Shown piece by piece: positions 8,552 through 17,667 of a stretch of DNA of 64,000 nucleotides. Each line of letters opens with the position of its first letter. The first letter of the stretch is position 1. The notes under the pieces were generated by a model. The model was not told the origin of the DNA and did no database searches. It saw only the letters and a list, made by a program, of their open reading frames with translations. The DNA is taken from the NCBI RefSeq assembly GCF_021458635.1, contig NZ_JAIRDQ010000001.1:434001-498000 (forward strand). The letters run 5' to 3'. This DNA comes from Bradyrhizobium monzae. GTDB lineage: Bacteria > Pseudomonadota > Alphaproteobacteria > Rhizobiales > Xanthobacteraceae. Both the position numbers and the translations under genes were made by a program.

Positions 8552-10438
8552 ATGAAGAGACACGTTCAAATTCTGGTGGCACTTGCCCTCACCGCGCTGT
8601 GGGGCGCGGGCATCTATGCGGGCCACGCCAACGGTCATCTCCGCTTCCTCGATCGGCTCGAGGCGACGCTGACGGATTGGCGAACGCAGGTCCGCGGCGT
8701 GCAAGCTCCGCCCGATCTCGTCACCATCGTCGCCATCGACGACACCGTGGTGAAACGTGGCGGCAGCTATCCGCTGCCGCGCGCCGATCTCGCCCGCGTG
8801 GTTGACACCGTCGTGCAGTTCAAGCCGAAGGTCGTCGCGATCGACCTGCTGCTGGTCGACCGCAGCGCCGCGATCGGTGATGCCACGCTGGCCAACACGC
8901 TTGCCACCGGCCCCATGGTGCTCGCAGCTGCAGCGATCTTTCCGAGCGCGAGCGAGACCGTGGCGCCGGCCAGCGCCGGGCCGCTCGCCGCGCTGCCCCA
9001 GGCCGAGCGCTTCCTGCTGCCATTGCCGGCATTCGCCGATCACGCCGAGGTCGGTATCGTCAACGTCGCGACCGGGCAGTCCGGCTCGCCGCTCTCGGTG
9101 CCGATGCTGTTCCGGACAGATGACAAGGTCGAACTGTCGTTTCCGCTGCGGGTCGCAAGCCGCGCACTCGACAAGCCGCTGACGATCGCGCCCGATCATC
9201 TCATGCTCGGCGATCGCGCGGTGCCGACCGACACCGACTTTGCGCTGCCGATGACCTATTACGGCCCGCGCCGCACCATCCGTACCGTGAGCGCACAGAG
9301 CATTTTCGACGGCACGCTCGACCGCAAGGCGATCGAGAACCGGATCGTCGTGATCGGCGCCGCCGTTGCCGGTGGCGGCGACTTCTTCCCGACGCCGTTC
9401 GATTCCCTGATGCCCGGCGTCGAGGTGATCTCGACCGCGGTCACGCATCTCGTCGCCGGCGACAGCGTCGTGCGCAACCGCAAGGTTCACATCGCCGATG
9501 CGCTGATCGCGATCCTGCTGCCGATGCTGCTGGTCGGCCTGCTCGCCTGGCGACGGAGCGCGCTCGGCTTCGTCGCGGCAGCCGCGGTGACGGTCGCCTG
9601 GGCCGGGATCAATCTGTTCGCATTCACGCACGGCGTCTGGCTCGATGCCGCGACCACGCTCGCAGCGGCAGTGCCACCGGTCGCGGTGTTCGTTGGCGTG
9701 CAATTGTGGGCAGGCGGCCGCCGCACGCAATATCTGGCCGCCAAGAGCCGATCGCTGGCGCAATTCCAGGCACCAGCCGTGCAGGAGTGGCTGGCGCGCG
9801 ATCCCAACTTCCTGGCGAAGCCCGTCCGGCAGGACGCGGCCATCGTCTTCATCGATCTCTCCGATTTCACCGCACTGAGCCAGCGGATCGATCCGGACGA
9901 GCTCCAGGACATCCTGCAGGCGTTCCACGGGCTGATCGACAGGGCCGCGGTCGATTGCGGCGGCATGATCACCAGCTTTCTCGGTGACGGCGCCATGATC
10001 CTGTTCGGTCTGCCGGGCGCGATGCCGGATGACGCGGCGCGTGCGCTGAAATGCGCGATCGATCTGCATCGCGGCGTCGAGCGCTGGATCGCGTCACTGC
10101 CGTCAGCGATCGGCGACCGGCTCGGGTTCAAGATCGGGGCGCATTTCGGCCCGATCGTCGCCTCCCGTCTCGGCGAGAGCCACCAGCACATCACGGCAAA
10201 CGGCGACACCGTCAATCTCGCGAGCCGGCTGATGGAGGTCGCCGCGCAAAACGATGCACGGTTCGCATTGACGGACGCCTTGCTCGATGCGGCCGACTTT
10301 CACGGGGCGCCCGACGGTGTCCTGTCGGGCCCCTTGCTGACACAGATCCGTGGCCGCTCCGGCGTCGTCACCGTCTGGTTCTGGCGCGACCGGGACAGGC
10401 CGAGCCAGGCCACAGCCAGGGTCGAGATGATCGACTGA
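8552..10438 (+). CDS. CHASE2-domain adenylate/guanylate cyclase (class III)
   Basis: A 628-residue membrane signalling enzyme. A first membrane helix (residues about 5-22) precedes a periplasmic CHASE2 domain (about 30-320), which contains VTIVAIDD and VVAIDLLLVDR. Three close membrane helices (about 320-400) follow, then a class III cyclase domain (about 420-600). IVFIDLSDFT and SFLGDGAMILFG give the two metal-binding Asp residues, and NGDTVNLASRL is the conserved helix. It would make cyclic AMP in response to an external signal. The ATG at 8552 follows GACGGA and is preferred to a TTG at 8537. It is paired with the upstream FecR-domain gene. Confidence 0.92.
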   Translation: MKRHVQILVALALTALWGAGIYAGHANGHLRFLDRLEATLTDWRTQVRGVQAPPDLVTIVAIDDTVVKRGGSYPLPRADLARVVDTVVQFKPKVVAIDLLLVDRSAAIGDATLANTLATGPMVLAAAAIFPSASETVAPASAGPLAALPQAERFLLPLPAFADHAEVGIVNVATGQSGSPLSVPMLFRTDDKVELSFPLRVASRALDKPLTIAPDHLMLGDRAVPTDTDFALPMTYYGPRRTIRTVSAQSIFDGTLDRKAIENRIVVIGAAVAGGGDFFPTPFDSLMPGVEVISTAVTHLVAGDSVVRNRKVHIADALIAILLPMLLVGLLAWRRSALGFVAAAAVTVAWAGINLFAFTHGVWLDAATTLAAAVPPVAVFVGVQLWAGGRRTQYLAAKSRSLAQFQAPAVQEWLARDPNFLAKPVRQDAAIVFIDLSDFTALSQRIDPDELQDILQAFHGLIDRAAVDCGGMITSFLGDGAMILFGLPGAMPDDAARALKCAIDLHRGVERWIASLPSAIGDRLGFKIGAHFGPIVASRLGESHQHITANGDTVNLASRLMEVAAQNDARFALTDALLDAADFHGAPDGVLSGPLLTQIRGRSGVVTVWFWRDRDRPSQATARVEMID

Positions 10439-10458
10439 GGCCGTCGGCTCGGCTCCTG

Positions 10459-12459
10459 CTATTTCGCCCTGCGCCTCAGCACGCCCAGGCCGCCGAGCAG
10501 GCCGCGCGACATCAGCTCGCGAAAGCTGTCATTGATGAGGATCTCGTCGACCTCATCCGATATCAGCTTCGCTTCGGCCTCGGTCATGATGTTGGAGGTG
10601 AACGAGCCGCTCGCCTTCATGGCGTTGAGCACATCCTTGACCAGCGGCGCGCCGTTGGACGGAATCTCCGGCGGCTGCCAATCGAGATCCTCGATCACGA
10701 ACAAGCCGCCCGGCATCAGCGAAGGAAACAACACGCCGAGCGTCAGGTGCTGGTGCACCGAGGCGTGAGAGCCGTCGTCGATGATGATGTCCAGCGCGCC
10801 CTCTTTGCTTGCGAGCTCCGCCAGCATGGTCCGGTCGCCCTGATCGACGCGATGGACCCTGACCCGCGGATGGGAGAACCAGCTGAAATCCTCGATGTCG
10901 ACGCCGATGACCTCGGCATTCGGGAAGTAATCCAGCCACATCTGTAGCGACGGCACCTGATCCTGAGTGCAGCCTTCGACCCGCCCGCGGCATAGACCGA
11001 TTTCCAGGATGCGAATGGGCTCGAGCGCCTTCGATCGGAACAGCTCGTGATAGATTCTCGTATAGTGATGGGCGAGGTGGCCCTTGTAGACCGCGCCCTT
11101 GTCGGAGTCGTATTTCGCCGCAAGCTGCGTCAACCAGTTCGGCTCGAGCACCAGCTTCTTGAGATAGCCAGCCACGCTCTGCTCGGGGACCGCATCGAAG
11201 CGCAGCCCCCTCTCGGCCCACATCTTTCCCCAGAGATGGACGCCCGTCACACGGGGATCGCTCAAGAGATCGAAGCCGGCCCGGCCCTCGGAGGCGAACA
11301 AGTCCACTTCACGCCCGTCGATCGCGTTGAAAGTTGTGGGCGGCAGAATAGATGACTGGAGCTCCTCGTCGCCCGCCACGAGCAGATATTCGCTGAGCAG
11401 CAGCGGCCCCACCGCGCCATATTCGACGCGCTTTTCGCTGAACAACCGCTGCAGGGACAGCGCATACAGGTTGGCCATGTGAACCGAGCCCTTGGGCGCG
11501 CGCATCACGTCGCCGACGCAGACATGCCCGTTCTCGACGCCCGACCATTGCGCGGAAAACACGTGCTCCCTGCCAAAATCCAGCGGCTTCACGAGTACGA
11601 TGTCCGTATCGAGCCACCAGCCGCCGAATTCATGAAGAACGGCATAGCGGAAGATGTCGCTGAAGTAGCGGATATCGCTGTTCACGACGGCATCCTGGTA
11701 GATTGAACCCGGCACGACGTTTCCGGCATCGACCACTAAGACCCCGGGCGGCACAAGTGCCTGCACTGCGGCCAGGTTGTCGTAAGTGTAAAGCTTGACC
11801 GGATGGCCCTGGCGGATCATCGACTGAAGCGAGAGACGATGCATTTCGCCGAGTGGAGCCATCGACCAGAAGCAATGGATGGGATCACGAGCCTCTCCCG
11901 GCGCCGAGTGGCTCCAAAGATGCGCGTTGAACTGCTCTGTCAGGGCATTCCAGCCGCTGCGAGGAACAGAACGGCACTCGCTGAGGAACGGCAATTTCTG
12001 ATACGCGCGCGCGATCAGAAAGCAAAGGCTCGCCTGGTTGACATGCCCCGCCCTGTTCAACGCGTTGCCAAAGTTCTCCCAGATGGACGGATCGACGGGA
12101 TCGAGCGCCACCGCGCGCTGAAACGCCTCGAGCGCGGGCTCTTGGAGTCCCTTCCCTTGCAGGGCGGTCCCGAACGTCGCAAGATAGGTCGCCTTCATGT
12201 CGTTCGTGAGAGCACGGCCGGCCCAGTGGATGGCGGCATCGTAATTCCCGTTGAGCAGCGACACACCGGCCATCAAGTGAAGCAAGCCGGCATGATTTTC
12301 GTCCGCGGCCAGCCCCTCCCGACAACGGGCAACCGCCTGCTCGAGCTCGCCCGATTTCAGGTGTCGAAGGCAGATCTGGTAAACCTCATCCCGCGTCAGC
12401 GACGACGGGTCTCCCGAAATCTCGTTCGCTCTTGCGAGAGTGCCGTCGTGATAATTCAT
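10459..12459 (-). CDS. TPR-glycosyltransferase-methyltransferase fusion
   Basis: A 666-residue three-part protein. Residues 1-160 form TPR-like helical repeats. Residues about 195-430 resemble the DXD sugar-binding GT32/capsular transferase family, with SDIFRYAVLHEFGG followed by the DTD motif at 284-286. Residues about 440-640 are a SAM-dependent methyltransferase of the demethylmacrocin O-methyltransferase kind, with ILEIGLCRG at 484-492 and IIIDDGSHA at 558-566. No signal peptide or membrane helix is seen, so it is cytosolic. It is divergent from a second methyltransferase operon at 12668 with 208 bases between them. The logical role is to add a sugar and methylate it, or a neighbouring residue, on a surface glycan or small molecule. 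The acceptor is unknown. Confidence 0.8.
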   Translation of the reverse strand: MNYHDGTLARANEISGDPSSLTRDEVYQICLRHLKSGELEQAVARCREGLAADENHAGLLHLMAGVSLLNGNYDAAIHWAGRALTNDMKATYLATFGTALQGKGLQEPALEAFQRAVALDPVDPSIWENFGNALNRAGHVNQASLCFLIARAYQKLPFLSECRSVPRSGWNALTEQFNAHLWSHSAPGEARDPIHCFWSMAPLGEMHRLSLQSMIRQGHPVKLYTYDNLAAVQALVPPGVLVVDAGNVVPGSIYQDAVVNSDIRYFSDIFRYAVLHEFGGWWLDTDIVLVKPLDFGREHVFSAQWSGVENGHVCVGDVMRAPKGSVHMANLYALSLQRLFSEKRVEYGAVGPLLLSEYLLVAGDEELQSSILPPTTFNAIDGREVDLFASEGRAGFDLLSDPRVTGVHLWGKMWAERGLRFDAVPEQSVAGYLKKLVLEPNWLTQLAAKYDSDKGAVYKGHLAHHYTRIYHELFRSKALEPIRILEIGLCRGRVEGCTQDQVPSLQMWLDYFPNAEVIGVDIEDFSWFSHPRVRVHRVDQGDRTMLAELASKEGALDIIIDDGSHASVHQHLTLGVLFPSLMPGGLFVIEDLDWQPPEIPSNGAPLVKDVLNAMKASGSFTSNIMTEAEAKLISDEVDEILINDSFRELMSRGLLGGLGVLRRRAK

Positions 12460-12667
12460 CGGGAACCTTCCGGATCATGGGAGCGGGCGGCAACCCGACT
12501 CCCGAGGCTCCAGGGCGGTCGCCGTCTCCCACTATCCCGTTTGTAGCTTGCTTGAAGCTTGACACCGCATTCGCCTCATCGCGTCGGCGCATGGCGAATC
12601 AAGCGGGCGGTTGATATGGCTGCGATCAGGCGTCCGATGGCGCGTCGAATTTGGGGAGAGAGAACCC

Positions 12668-13393
12668 ATGAACAGTCGATTGGATGTCCACGTCGCCGCC
12701 TATGAAGGCAAGAACATCTACGATTTCGACAACGAACTTTCACTGACCTGGTATCCGAAACGCATCGCGCGCGTCGTCAAGAATCCGCGCGCCGTCCTGG
12801 ATCTGGGACTGGGGCACGGGTTCGCAACCGAGATCTTTTCGGGCGGAGCTGGCCGCCATGTGGTTCTTGAAGGATCTGCCGCGGTCATCGAAAACTTCAA
12901 GCTGAGATTTCCAGACAACAAAAGCGAGCTCGTCGAGACCTACTTCGAGGAGTTCAATACGGACGAAAGATTCGACCTTATCGTCATGGGGTTCGTCCTC
13001 GAGCATGTCGACGACCCCCTTCTGATCCTGAAGCGATTCAGGAAGTTTCTCGCACCCGCAGGCAAACTTTTCGTAGCGGTCCCCAATGCCGAAGTCATGA
13101 ACCGAAGGCTCGGCAATCTTGCCGGAATGCTGCCCGACATGCAGGCCCTTTCAGAGAACGATCTGGTCCTGGGGCATCAGCGGTATTTTACGGTCAATTC
13201 GCTCACCAAGCTGGTGAGCGACGCCGGCTACAAGATCGAGAAGATCGAGGGCATCTATCTCAAGCCCTTCTCGACCAGTCAGCTCCTGTCGTTGAATCTC
13301 GACACCAAGATCATCCAGGCCTTGTGCGAGATAGGCGTCGACTATCCGGAACTGTCCTGCGGGCTTCTCGCTCAGCTCACGCCGGACGACTAG
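12668..13393 (+). CDS. Class I SAM-dependent methyltransferase
   Basis: A 241-residue methyltransferase with the SAM-binding DLGLGHG motif (near residue 40), an acidic VLEGS strand end and the FDLIVMGFVLEHVDDP post-motif typical of UbiE/Methyltransf_11-like enzymes. The ATG at 12668 follows GGGGAGAGAG, which decides it over an upstream in-frame codon. It heads a compact + strand operon: only eight bases to the next gene, then start/stop overlaps. The region is less GC-rich than most of the window. The substrate is unknown, but the neighbours point to a sugar or sugar-derived product. Confidence 0.85.
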   Translation: MNSRLDVHVAAYEGKNIYDFDNELSLTWYPKRIARVVKNPRAVLDLGLGHGFATEIFSGGAGRHVVLEGSAAVIENFKLRFPDNKSELVETYFEEFNTDERFDLIVMGFVLEHVDDPLLILKRFRKFLAPAGKLFVAVPNAEVMNRRLGNLAGMLPDMQALSENDLVLGHQRYFTVNSLTKLVSDAGYKIEKIEGIYLKPFSTSQLLSLNLDTKIIQALCEIGVDYPELSCGLLAQLTPDD

Positions 13394-13401
13394 GCACGCT
13401 C

Positions 13402-14244
13402 ATGAGAGTGTTGATCGTCGGGGGAACCTCTTCGCTGGCGCAGGCGCTGATCCCACTCCTTCGCGACCATTGCGACGTGTTGACGGCTGGCCGCAGGGGC
13501 TGCGATGTCGAGCTGGACCTCCGTTCGCATGACATTCGGATTCCCGGCGGGATCGACTGCGTCGTGAACATGGCCGCAGCTTTCGGGGGCAAGGACTTTT
13601 CCGACACCCTGCAAGCGGTGGATGTCAACGTGCTCGGCTTGATGAGGCTCTGTCATGCCAGTTCAATAGCGAACGCGAAGCATTTCGTGCACATCTCCAG
13701 CATCTCTGCTGATCTCAGCAGCGGCTCTCCCTTCTTCGGCGCCTACTCACTTTCAAAGAAGCATTCCGAAGACGTTGCGCAAATCTGCGGCAGGGAGCTC
13801 CGGCTGCCGATCGCGGTGCTGAAGCCTTCCCGGATCTATGGTGTGGGCGAGCGGTTTCGAAAGCATCAGCCATTCCTATACGCCATCATGGACAAGGCCC
13901 AGCGGCACGAAGACATCGACTTCTTCGGTTCGAATGACGCCTTGAGAAACTTTATCCATGCCCAGGACATGGCAAACATCGTCTCGGCCGTCATGGCGAT
14001 GAAGCTCGAAGGTGTCTATCGCTGCGTGAACGCCGATAACGTCTCGTATTCTCAAATCGCAGCGGCCGCCATTTCTGCTTTTGCTAGCAGAAGCAAGGTC
14101 AGGTTCCTGCGAGACAAGCCCGACATCCCAAGCAACGCCTTTGCTTGTGACGAGACGCTGTTCCGCCTGGTCGACTATTTTCCCCGCATCTCCATTGCGT
14201 TGGGAATGCAGATGGAAGCGGCTCACCGAAGGTTGGCATCGTGA
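13402..14244 (+). CDS. NAD-dependent epimerase/dehydratase (extended SDR)
   Basis: A 280-residue nucleotide-sugar epimerase/dehydratase type protein. The N-terminal Rossmann motif is VLIVGGTSSLAQ, a variant of GxxGxxG with Ser and Leu in place of the later glycines. VVNMAAAFGG, HISSISAD and the catalytic YSLSK pair (near residue 122) follow, then a KPSRIYG segment. The ATG lies eight bases after the previous stop. Its stop overlaps the next GTG start by four bases, indicating coupled translation. Spot counts are low in GC (47% in bases 13921-13980). Confidence 0.85.
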   Translation: MRVLIVGGTSSLAQALIPLLRDHCDVLTAGRRGCDVELDLRSHDIRIPGGIDCVVNMAAAFGGKDFSDTLQAVDVNVLGLMRLCHASSIANAKHFVHISSISADLSSGSPFFGAYSLSKKHSEDVAQICGRELRLPIAVLKPSRIYGVGERFRKHQPFLYAIMDKAQRHEDIDFFGSNDALRNFIHAQDMANIVSAVMAMKLEGVYRCVNADNVSYSQIAAAAISAFASRSKVRFLRDKPDIPSNAFACDETLFRLVDYFPRISIALGMQMEAAHRRLAS

Positions 14245-15218
14245 CGACGGTATTGATTTCCGGCGCCAGCAGCATCGTCGGCTACGGAATCTTGCGCTCC
14301 CTCAAGATGTCGAAGCGACCGATGACACTCATCGGCACCTCGATCTATACCGACTCGGTCGCGCAGGGGTTTTGCGACGTTTTTGAAGTCGTGCCCAGGA
14401 CGGACGCACCGGACTACCTCGATCGGCTTCTCGCGCTCCTGCGCAAGCATCACGTCGACGTGGCGATCCCCGGCATCGATGCCGACATGTACAAATGGGC
14501 GGATCACGTCGCCGAAATTGAGGCGACCGGGACCAAGGTCGTCCTCAACTCGCTCGAGCTGATTTCCAGATGTTCCGACAAATGGGCATTCTATGAAAGG
14601 CAGCAGGAGCTGAAGCTGCCCTATGCGATCCCGAGCTACCTGGACGTGGACTTCCATTTCCTCAAAGAGAACTGCGGCCTGCCGTTCCTGATGAAGCCGC
14701 GTCGGGGTTTCGGATCCAAGGGTATCGTGGTGGTCGAGAGCGCGGAGCAGCTTGCCAGGATTGCTCCCGCGACAAAGACGACGTTGATGGCGCAGCCCAT
14801 CGTCGGGCGCGATGATGAAGAATTCACGGTGTCCGCGTTTTGCGATGGCCATGGGAGCTATTCGGCCCTCATGGCGCTCCGGCGAAAACTCTCCAAGGAT
14901 GGCTTTACGGATAAGGCCGAAGTCGTCAATCAGGCCGACTTTTCCCAAGCCGTCCGGGATCTGTGCAGCGCGTTTTCTCCGGTTGGGCCTACCAACTTTC
15001 AGTTTCGCAAGACGGATCACGGCCTGAAGCTGCTCGAGATCAATCCGAGGATTTCTTCATCCACGTCGATACGCGCCGCCTTTGGCTACAACGAAGCCCT
15101 GATGGCGGTTGAAATGGCCGTCGAGAAACGGATGCCGGTCCAACCGGACATCAGGCGCGGCAGAGCCGTCCGCTATACCGAGGATTTCATCTTTTATGAC
15201 GATCGCGTTCATCTCTGA
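14241..15218 (+). CDS. ATP-grasp enzyme (CarB/PylC-like)
   Basis: A 325-residue ATP-grasp ligase-like protein. An N-terminal Rossmann-like part (VLISGASSIVGYGILRSL) precedes the ATP-grasp domain. FLMKPRRGFGSKGIVVV is the nucleotide-binding loop (near residue 155), and LKLLEINPRISSST near residue 262 supplies the metal-binding Glu/Asn pair. ATP-grasp enzymes join a carboxylate, via acyl-phosphate, to an amine or thiol. It begins with GTG in a GTGA overlap with the epimerase. The phosphoesterase start lies 23 bases inside its 3' end. It may attach an amino acid or acid to a sugar, but this is inference only. Confidence 0.85.
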   Translation: MTTVLISGASSIVGYGILRSLKMSKRPMTLIGTSIYTDSVAQGFCDVFEVVPRTDAPDYLDRLLALLRKHHVDVAIPGIDADMYKWADHVAEIEATGTKVVLNSLELISRCSDKWAFYERQQELKLPYAIPSYLDVDFHFLKENCGLPFLMKPRRGFGSKGIVVVESAEQLARIAPATKTTLMAQPIVGRDDEEFTVSAFCDGHGSYSALMALRRKLSKDGFTDKAEVVNQADFSQAVRDLCSAFSPVGPTNFQFRKTDHGLKLLEINPRISSSTSIRAAFGYNEALMAVEMAVEKRMPVQPDIRRGRAVRYTEDFIFYDDRVHL

Positions 15219-15876
15219 CGTCCACGGAAATTTCGAGGCGCTGAAGGCGGTTCTCGCCGAGCTCGATCGCATGCGCGTGACTGAGATCTTCTGCGTGGGC
15301 GACGTGGTCGGCTACTATTCCCAGGTGAACGAATGCTGCGACGAACTGAAAAGGCGCGGTATCCCGAGCGTTATCGGCAACCATGACTGGTACCTGGGCT
15401 TCGGGGGTTTCTGCACCAGATCCAAGAGCGTGAACGAATGTCTGGTCCATCAGCGGAAGGTGATCACGTCCGACAACGTGAATTGGTTGAGGGCCTTTCG
15501 CCTCCAACAGCAAATCGGGAATGTTCAAGTCGTTCACGCCGGATGGGGCGATCCGATCGATGAGTACCTCACCAATCCCACCGAGGAATATTTCGCACGT
15601 CTCTCCGGCGTCAACTTCGTCAGCGGCCATACCCACGTGCAAAGCATCCACCGTTTCGGCGGCAAGACCTATTGCAACCCGGGGTCCGTTGGCCAGCCGC
15701 GCGACGGCGATCCGCGGGCCGCGTTTGCAACCTTTGACGGCGAGAGCTTCGCGCTGCATCGGGTCGCGTACAATATGCAAAGGGTATTCGAGTTGATGGA
15801 AGTCGCGGGATTCCACGATTACTACTATGGCGGGCTGAAGACCGGCGCGAAGAATCTCAGGCGGCTCGCGGATTGA
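15196..15876 (+). CDS. Calcineurin-like metallophosphoesterase (YfcE/ApaH-like)
   Basis: A 226-residue phosphoesterase with all the dimetal motifs: SDVHGN (residues 6-11), VGDVVGYY, GNHDWYLG, a single His in VVHAGWG, and SGHTHVQ. The ATG at 15196 lies inside the end of the ATP-grasp gene (23-base overlap), so the two are translationally coupled. Its tight coupling to an ATP-grasp enzyme, an epimerase and a methyltransferase suggests it removes a phosphate from a pathway intermediate. An alternative is a general phosphatase co-opted by the cluster. Confidence 0.87.
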   Translation: MTIAFISDVHGNFEALKAVLAELDRMRVTEIFCVGDVVGYYSQVNECCDELKRRGIPSVIGNHDWYLGFGGFCTRSKSVNECLVHQRKVITSDNVNWLRAFRLQQQIGNVQVVHAGWGDPIDEYLTNPTEEYFARLSGVNFVSGHTHVQSIHRFGGKTYCNPGSVGQPRDGDPRAAFATFDGESFALHRVAYNMQRVFELMEVAGFHDYYYGGLKTGAKNLRRLAD

Positions 15877-15975
15877 GAGCTGCTCTCCCCCGCGGCCAGC
15901 GCCGCCCGCGATCTCGCATTGCGTTTTCCCCGAATCACGATGAAAGTTCACCTCCAATTGCTGAGAGCGCAGGTT

Positions 15976-16743
15976 ATGACATCCAAAGATCCGCAAGACG
16001 CGCAGAATTTCACCTATGCTGCCATGGACGAAGTGGCCGCCTATGGTCGGTTGCAGGAGTTGATGAAGACATCGCCGATGCCTCCGCGTGAGTTCCACGC
16101 GAACCTCGGCCTGTTCCTGAATCGCCCATCGCTGGCGCGTATTCTCTTCATGCATGATCTCTATTCGAAAGCGCTGCACACGCACGGCGTCATCTTGGAG
16201 TTTGGCGTGCGCTGGGGCCAGAACATGGCGCTGTTCACCACGATGCGCCACATCTACGAACCCTACAACATGAGCCGCAAGGTCGTCGGCTTCGACACGT
16301 TCGAGGGTTTCCCGTCGGTGGCTCCGCAGGACGGCGATTTCGACGCCTTGAAAGTCGGCGGACTCAGCGTCACGCCGAATTACGAGGACGTGCTTGCAGA
16401 CATCCTGTCGGCGCAGGAGAAACTCGCGCCGCGCAGTCACATCCGCAAGTTCGAGCTGGTCAAGGGCGATGTGACCGAAACTCTGCCTCGGTATCTGGAA
16501 AAGCATCCCGAGACGATCATCGCACTGGCCTATTTCGACCTCGATCTCTACGAGCCGACAAAGAAATGCCTCGAGCTCATTCGCCCCTATCTGGCGAAGA
16601 ACAGCATCGTCGGGTTCGATGAACTGGTGCTGGCCGAGAATCCCGGAGAAACCCTGGCATTGCGCGAGGCGTGGGGCACCGAAGGCTATCGCATCTGCCG
16701 CAGCACGATTTCACCGCAACAGAGTTACGTCGTGTTCGAGTAA
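15976..16743 (+). CDS. TylF/MycF-like O-methyltransferase
   Basis: A 255-residue protein of the macrocin O-methyltransferase type. It has VILEFGVRWGQNMALF as SAM motif I (near residue 72), VVGFDTFEGFPS (the hallmark of this family), an LVKGDVTETLP strand, and IALAYFDLDLYEPTKKCLE, whose Asp residues bind the metal. The start is uncertain: ATG at 15976 follows CAGG, ATG at 15940 has no ribosome site, and a TTG at 15919 is possible. The gap from the phosphoesterase is 99 bases. The family methylates sugar hydroxyls in antibiotics and glycans, which fits the surrounding genes. Confidence 0.85.
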   Translation: MTSKDPQDAQNFTYAAMDEVAAYGRLQELMKTSPMPPREFHANLGLFLNRPSLARILFMHDLYSKALHTHGVILEFGVRWGQNMALFTTMRHIYEPYNMSRKVVGFDTFEGFPSVAPQDGDFDALKVGGLSVTPNYEDVLADILSAQEKLAPRSHIRKFELVKGDVTETLPRYLEKHPETIIALAYFDLDLYEPTKKCLELIRPYLAKNSIVGFDELVLAENPGETLALREAWGTEGYRICRSTISPQQSYVVFE

Positions 16744-16889
16744 CGCATCAGTCTTGATGTGGGATTCAGCGCTGCCGGTGCCAGAAACAGCAAGCTGGCG
16801 AAACAAGCGCGTGCCATGATCGCCTGATTCCGCTGCACGGAGTCAGGCGTCGACGTCCACAGTCGAAAGACTGGCCCGGCGGCCGAGGG

Positions 16890-17597
16890 CTACGCCCCCT
16901 CAACCAGGTCATAGTTCGTGGCGATGACTTCGCCCAGCTTCGAAACCGAATTGAACATCAGCAGGTCCACGATCGAAAGATACGGCACATGCGGCTGACC
17001 GAATTGTTCATAAGGAAACGGCTTTGCTCGAAGTGCCCTGAATTCGATTCCGCGTGCGCTAAAGGCGGCGGAATCGTAGAGCTCCAGGCCGCCGATCGCG
17101 TTGATATATCTTTGCGTGCCTTCCGCTTCGCACAAGGCCAACACCTTGTCCTGAAACTTGAGCGAATGGTCGATCGGCACCTCGGACGAAATCTTGAAGG
17201 TGGTCTTCAGGCCCAGATGCTCACTGGTCATCTGCAACGAATTGAAGAGATAACGGAATAGATTGGGGTCTTCAAAGCCGACGATCTTCTCCAGGAGCGG
17301 AAAGGTCTCCTCGAAGAACGGCGCGGTCCGATAGGCCCCCCGCCATCGATTGAGCAGCTTTGCACGGTCGAAATCAGCCGCCAGCTCCCTGTCGCGAATA
17401 TCCAGGGCATCCGAATCCTTCTTCAATGGAAGCGAGAAGATCGCGTCCTGCCCGTTGAGCAGCATCCGGTTGCGGTTGATCCAGCCCTTTTTCACATATT
17501 TGATGTTGTCGTAGACAATGAAGAGATCGACCGCACCAATCAGCTGGTAGTAGCCGATGTAGGGAAGAAAGTACGGCTGCATGATCGCGAGTTTCAT
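16890..17597 (-). CDS. WbqC-family protein
   Basis: A 235-residue WbqC-like protein, recognised from its start (LAIMQPYFLPYIGYYQLI) and the FIVYDNIKYVKKGWINRNR segment, with PHVPYLSIVDLLMFNS near the end. The family occurs in O-antigen and other polysaccharide clusters, but its exact reaction is not something I can state. It is on the opposite strand to the upstream operon. It shares its direction with the GT25 gene at 17668, which precedes it in transcription with 70 bases between them. Confidence 0.88.
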   Translation of the reverse strand: MKLAIMQPYFLPYIGYYQLIGAVDLFIVYDNIKYVKKGWINRNRMLLNGQDAIFSLPLKKDSDALDIRDRELAADFDRAKLLNRWRGAYRTAPFFEETFPLLEKIVGFEDPNLFRYLFNSLQMTSEHLGLKTTFKISSEVPIDHSLKFQDKVLALCEAEGTQRYINAIGGLELYDSAAFSARGIEFRALRAKPFPYEQFGQPHVPYLSIVDLLMFNSVSKLGEVIATNYDLVEGA

Positions 17598-17667
17598 CGG
17601 GGGTGACGCCCTGCTACTGTGAAGACATTCATTCGTAAACCCCGCTCACGACAGATCCCCACATCCG

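Noticed and set aside
8480..10069. Long open frame on the minus strand opposite the CHASE2 cyclase
   Set aside because: The + strand gene has clear CHASE2 and cyclase motifs. The opposite frame is Arg/His/Asp-rich with no recognisable domain, as expected for a shadow in GC-rich coding DNA.
15187..16506. 439-codon minus-strand open frame across the phosphoesterase and TylF-like genes
   Set aside because: It crosses two well-supported + strand genes with intact catalytic motifs and encodes low-complexity Arg/His-rich sequence.
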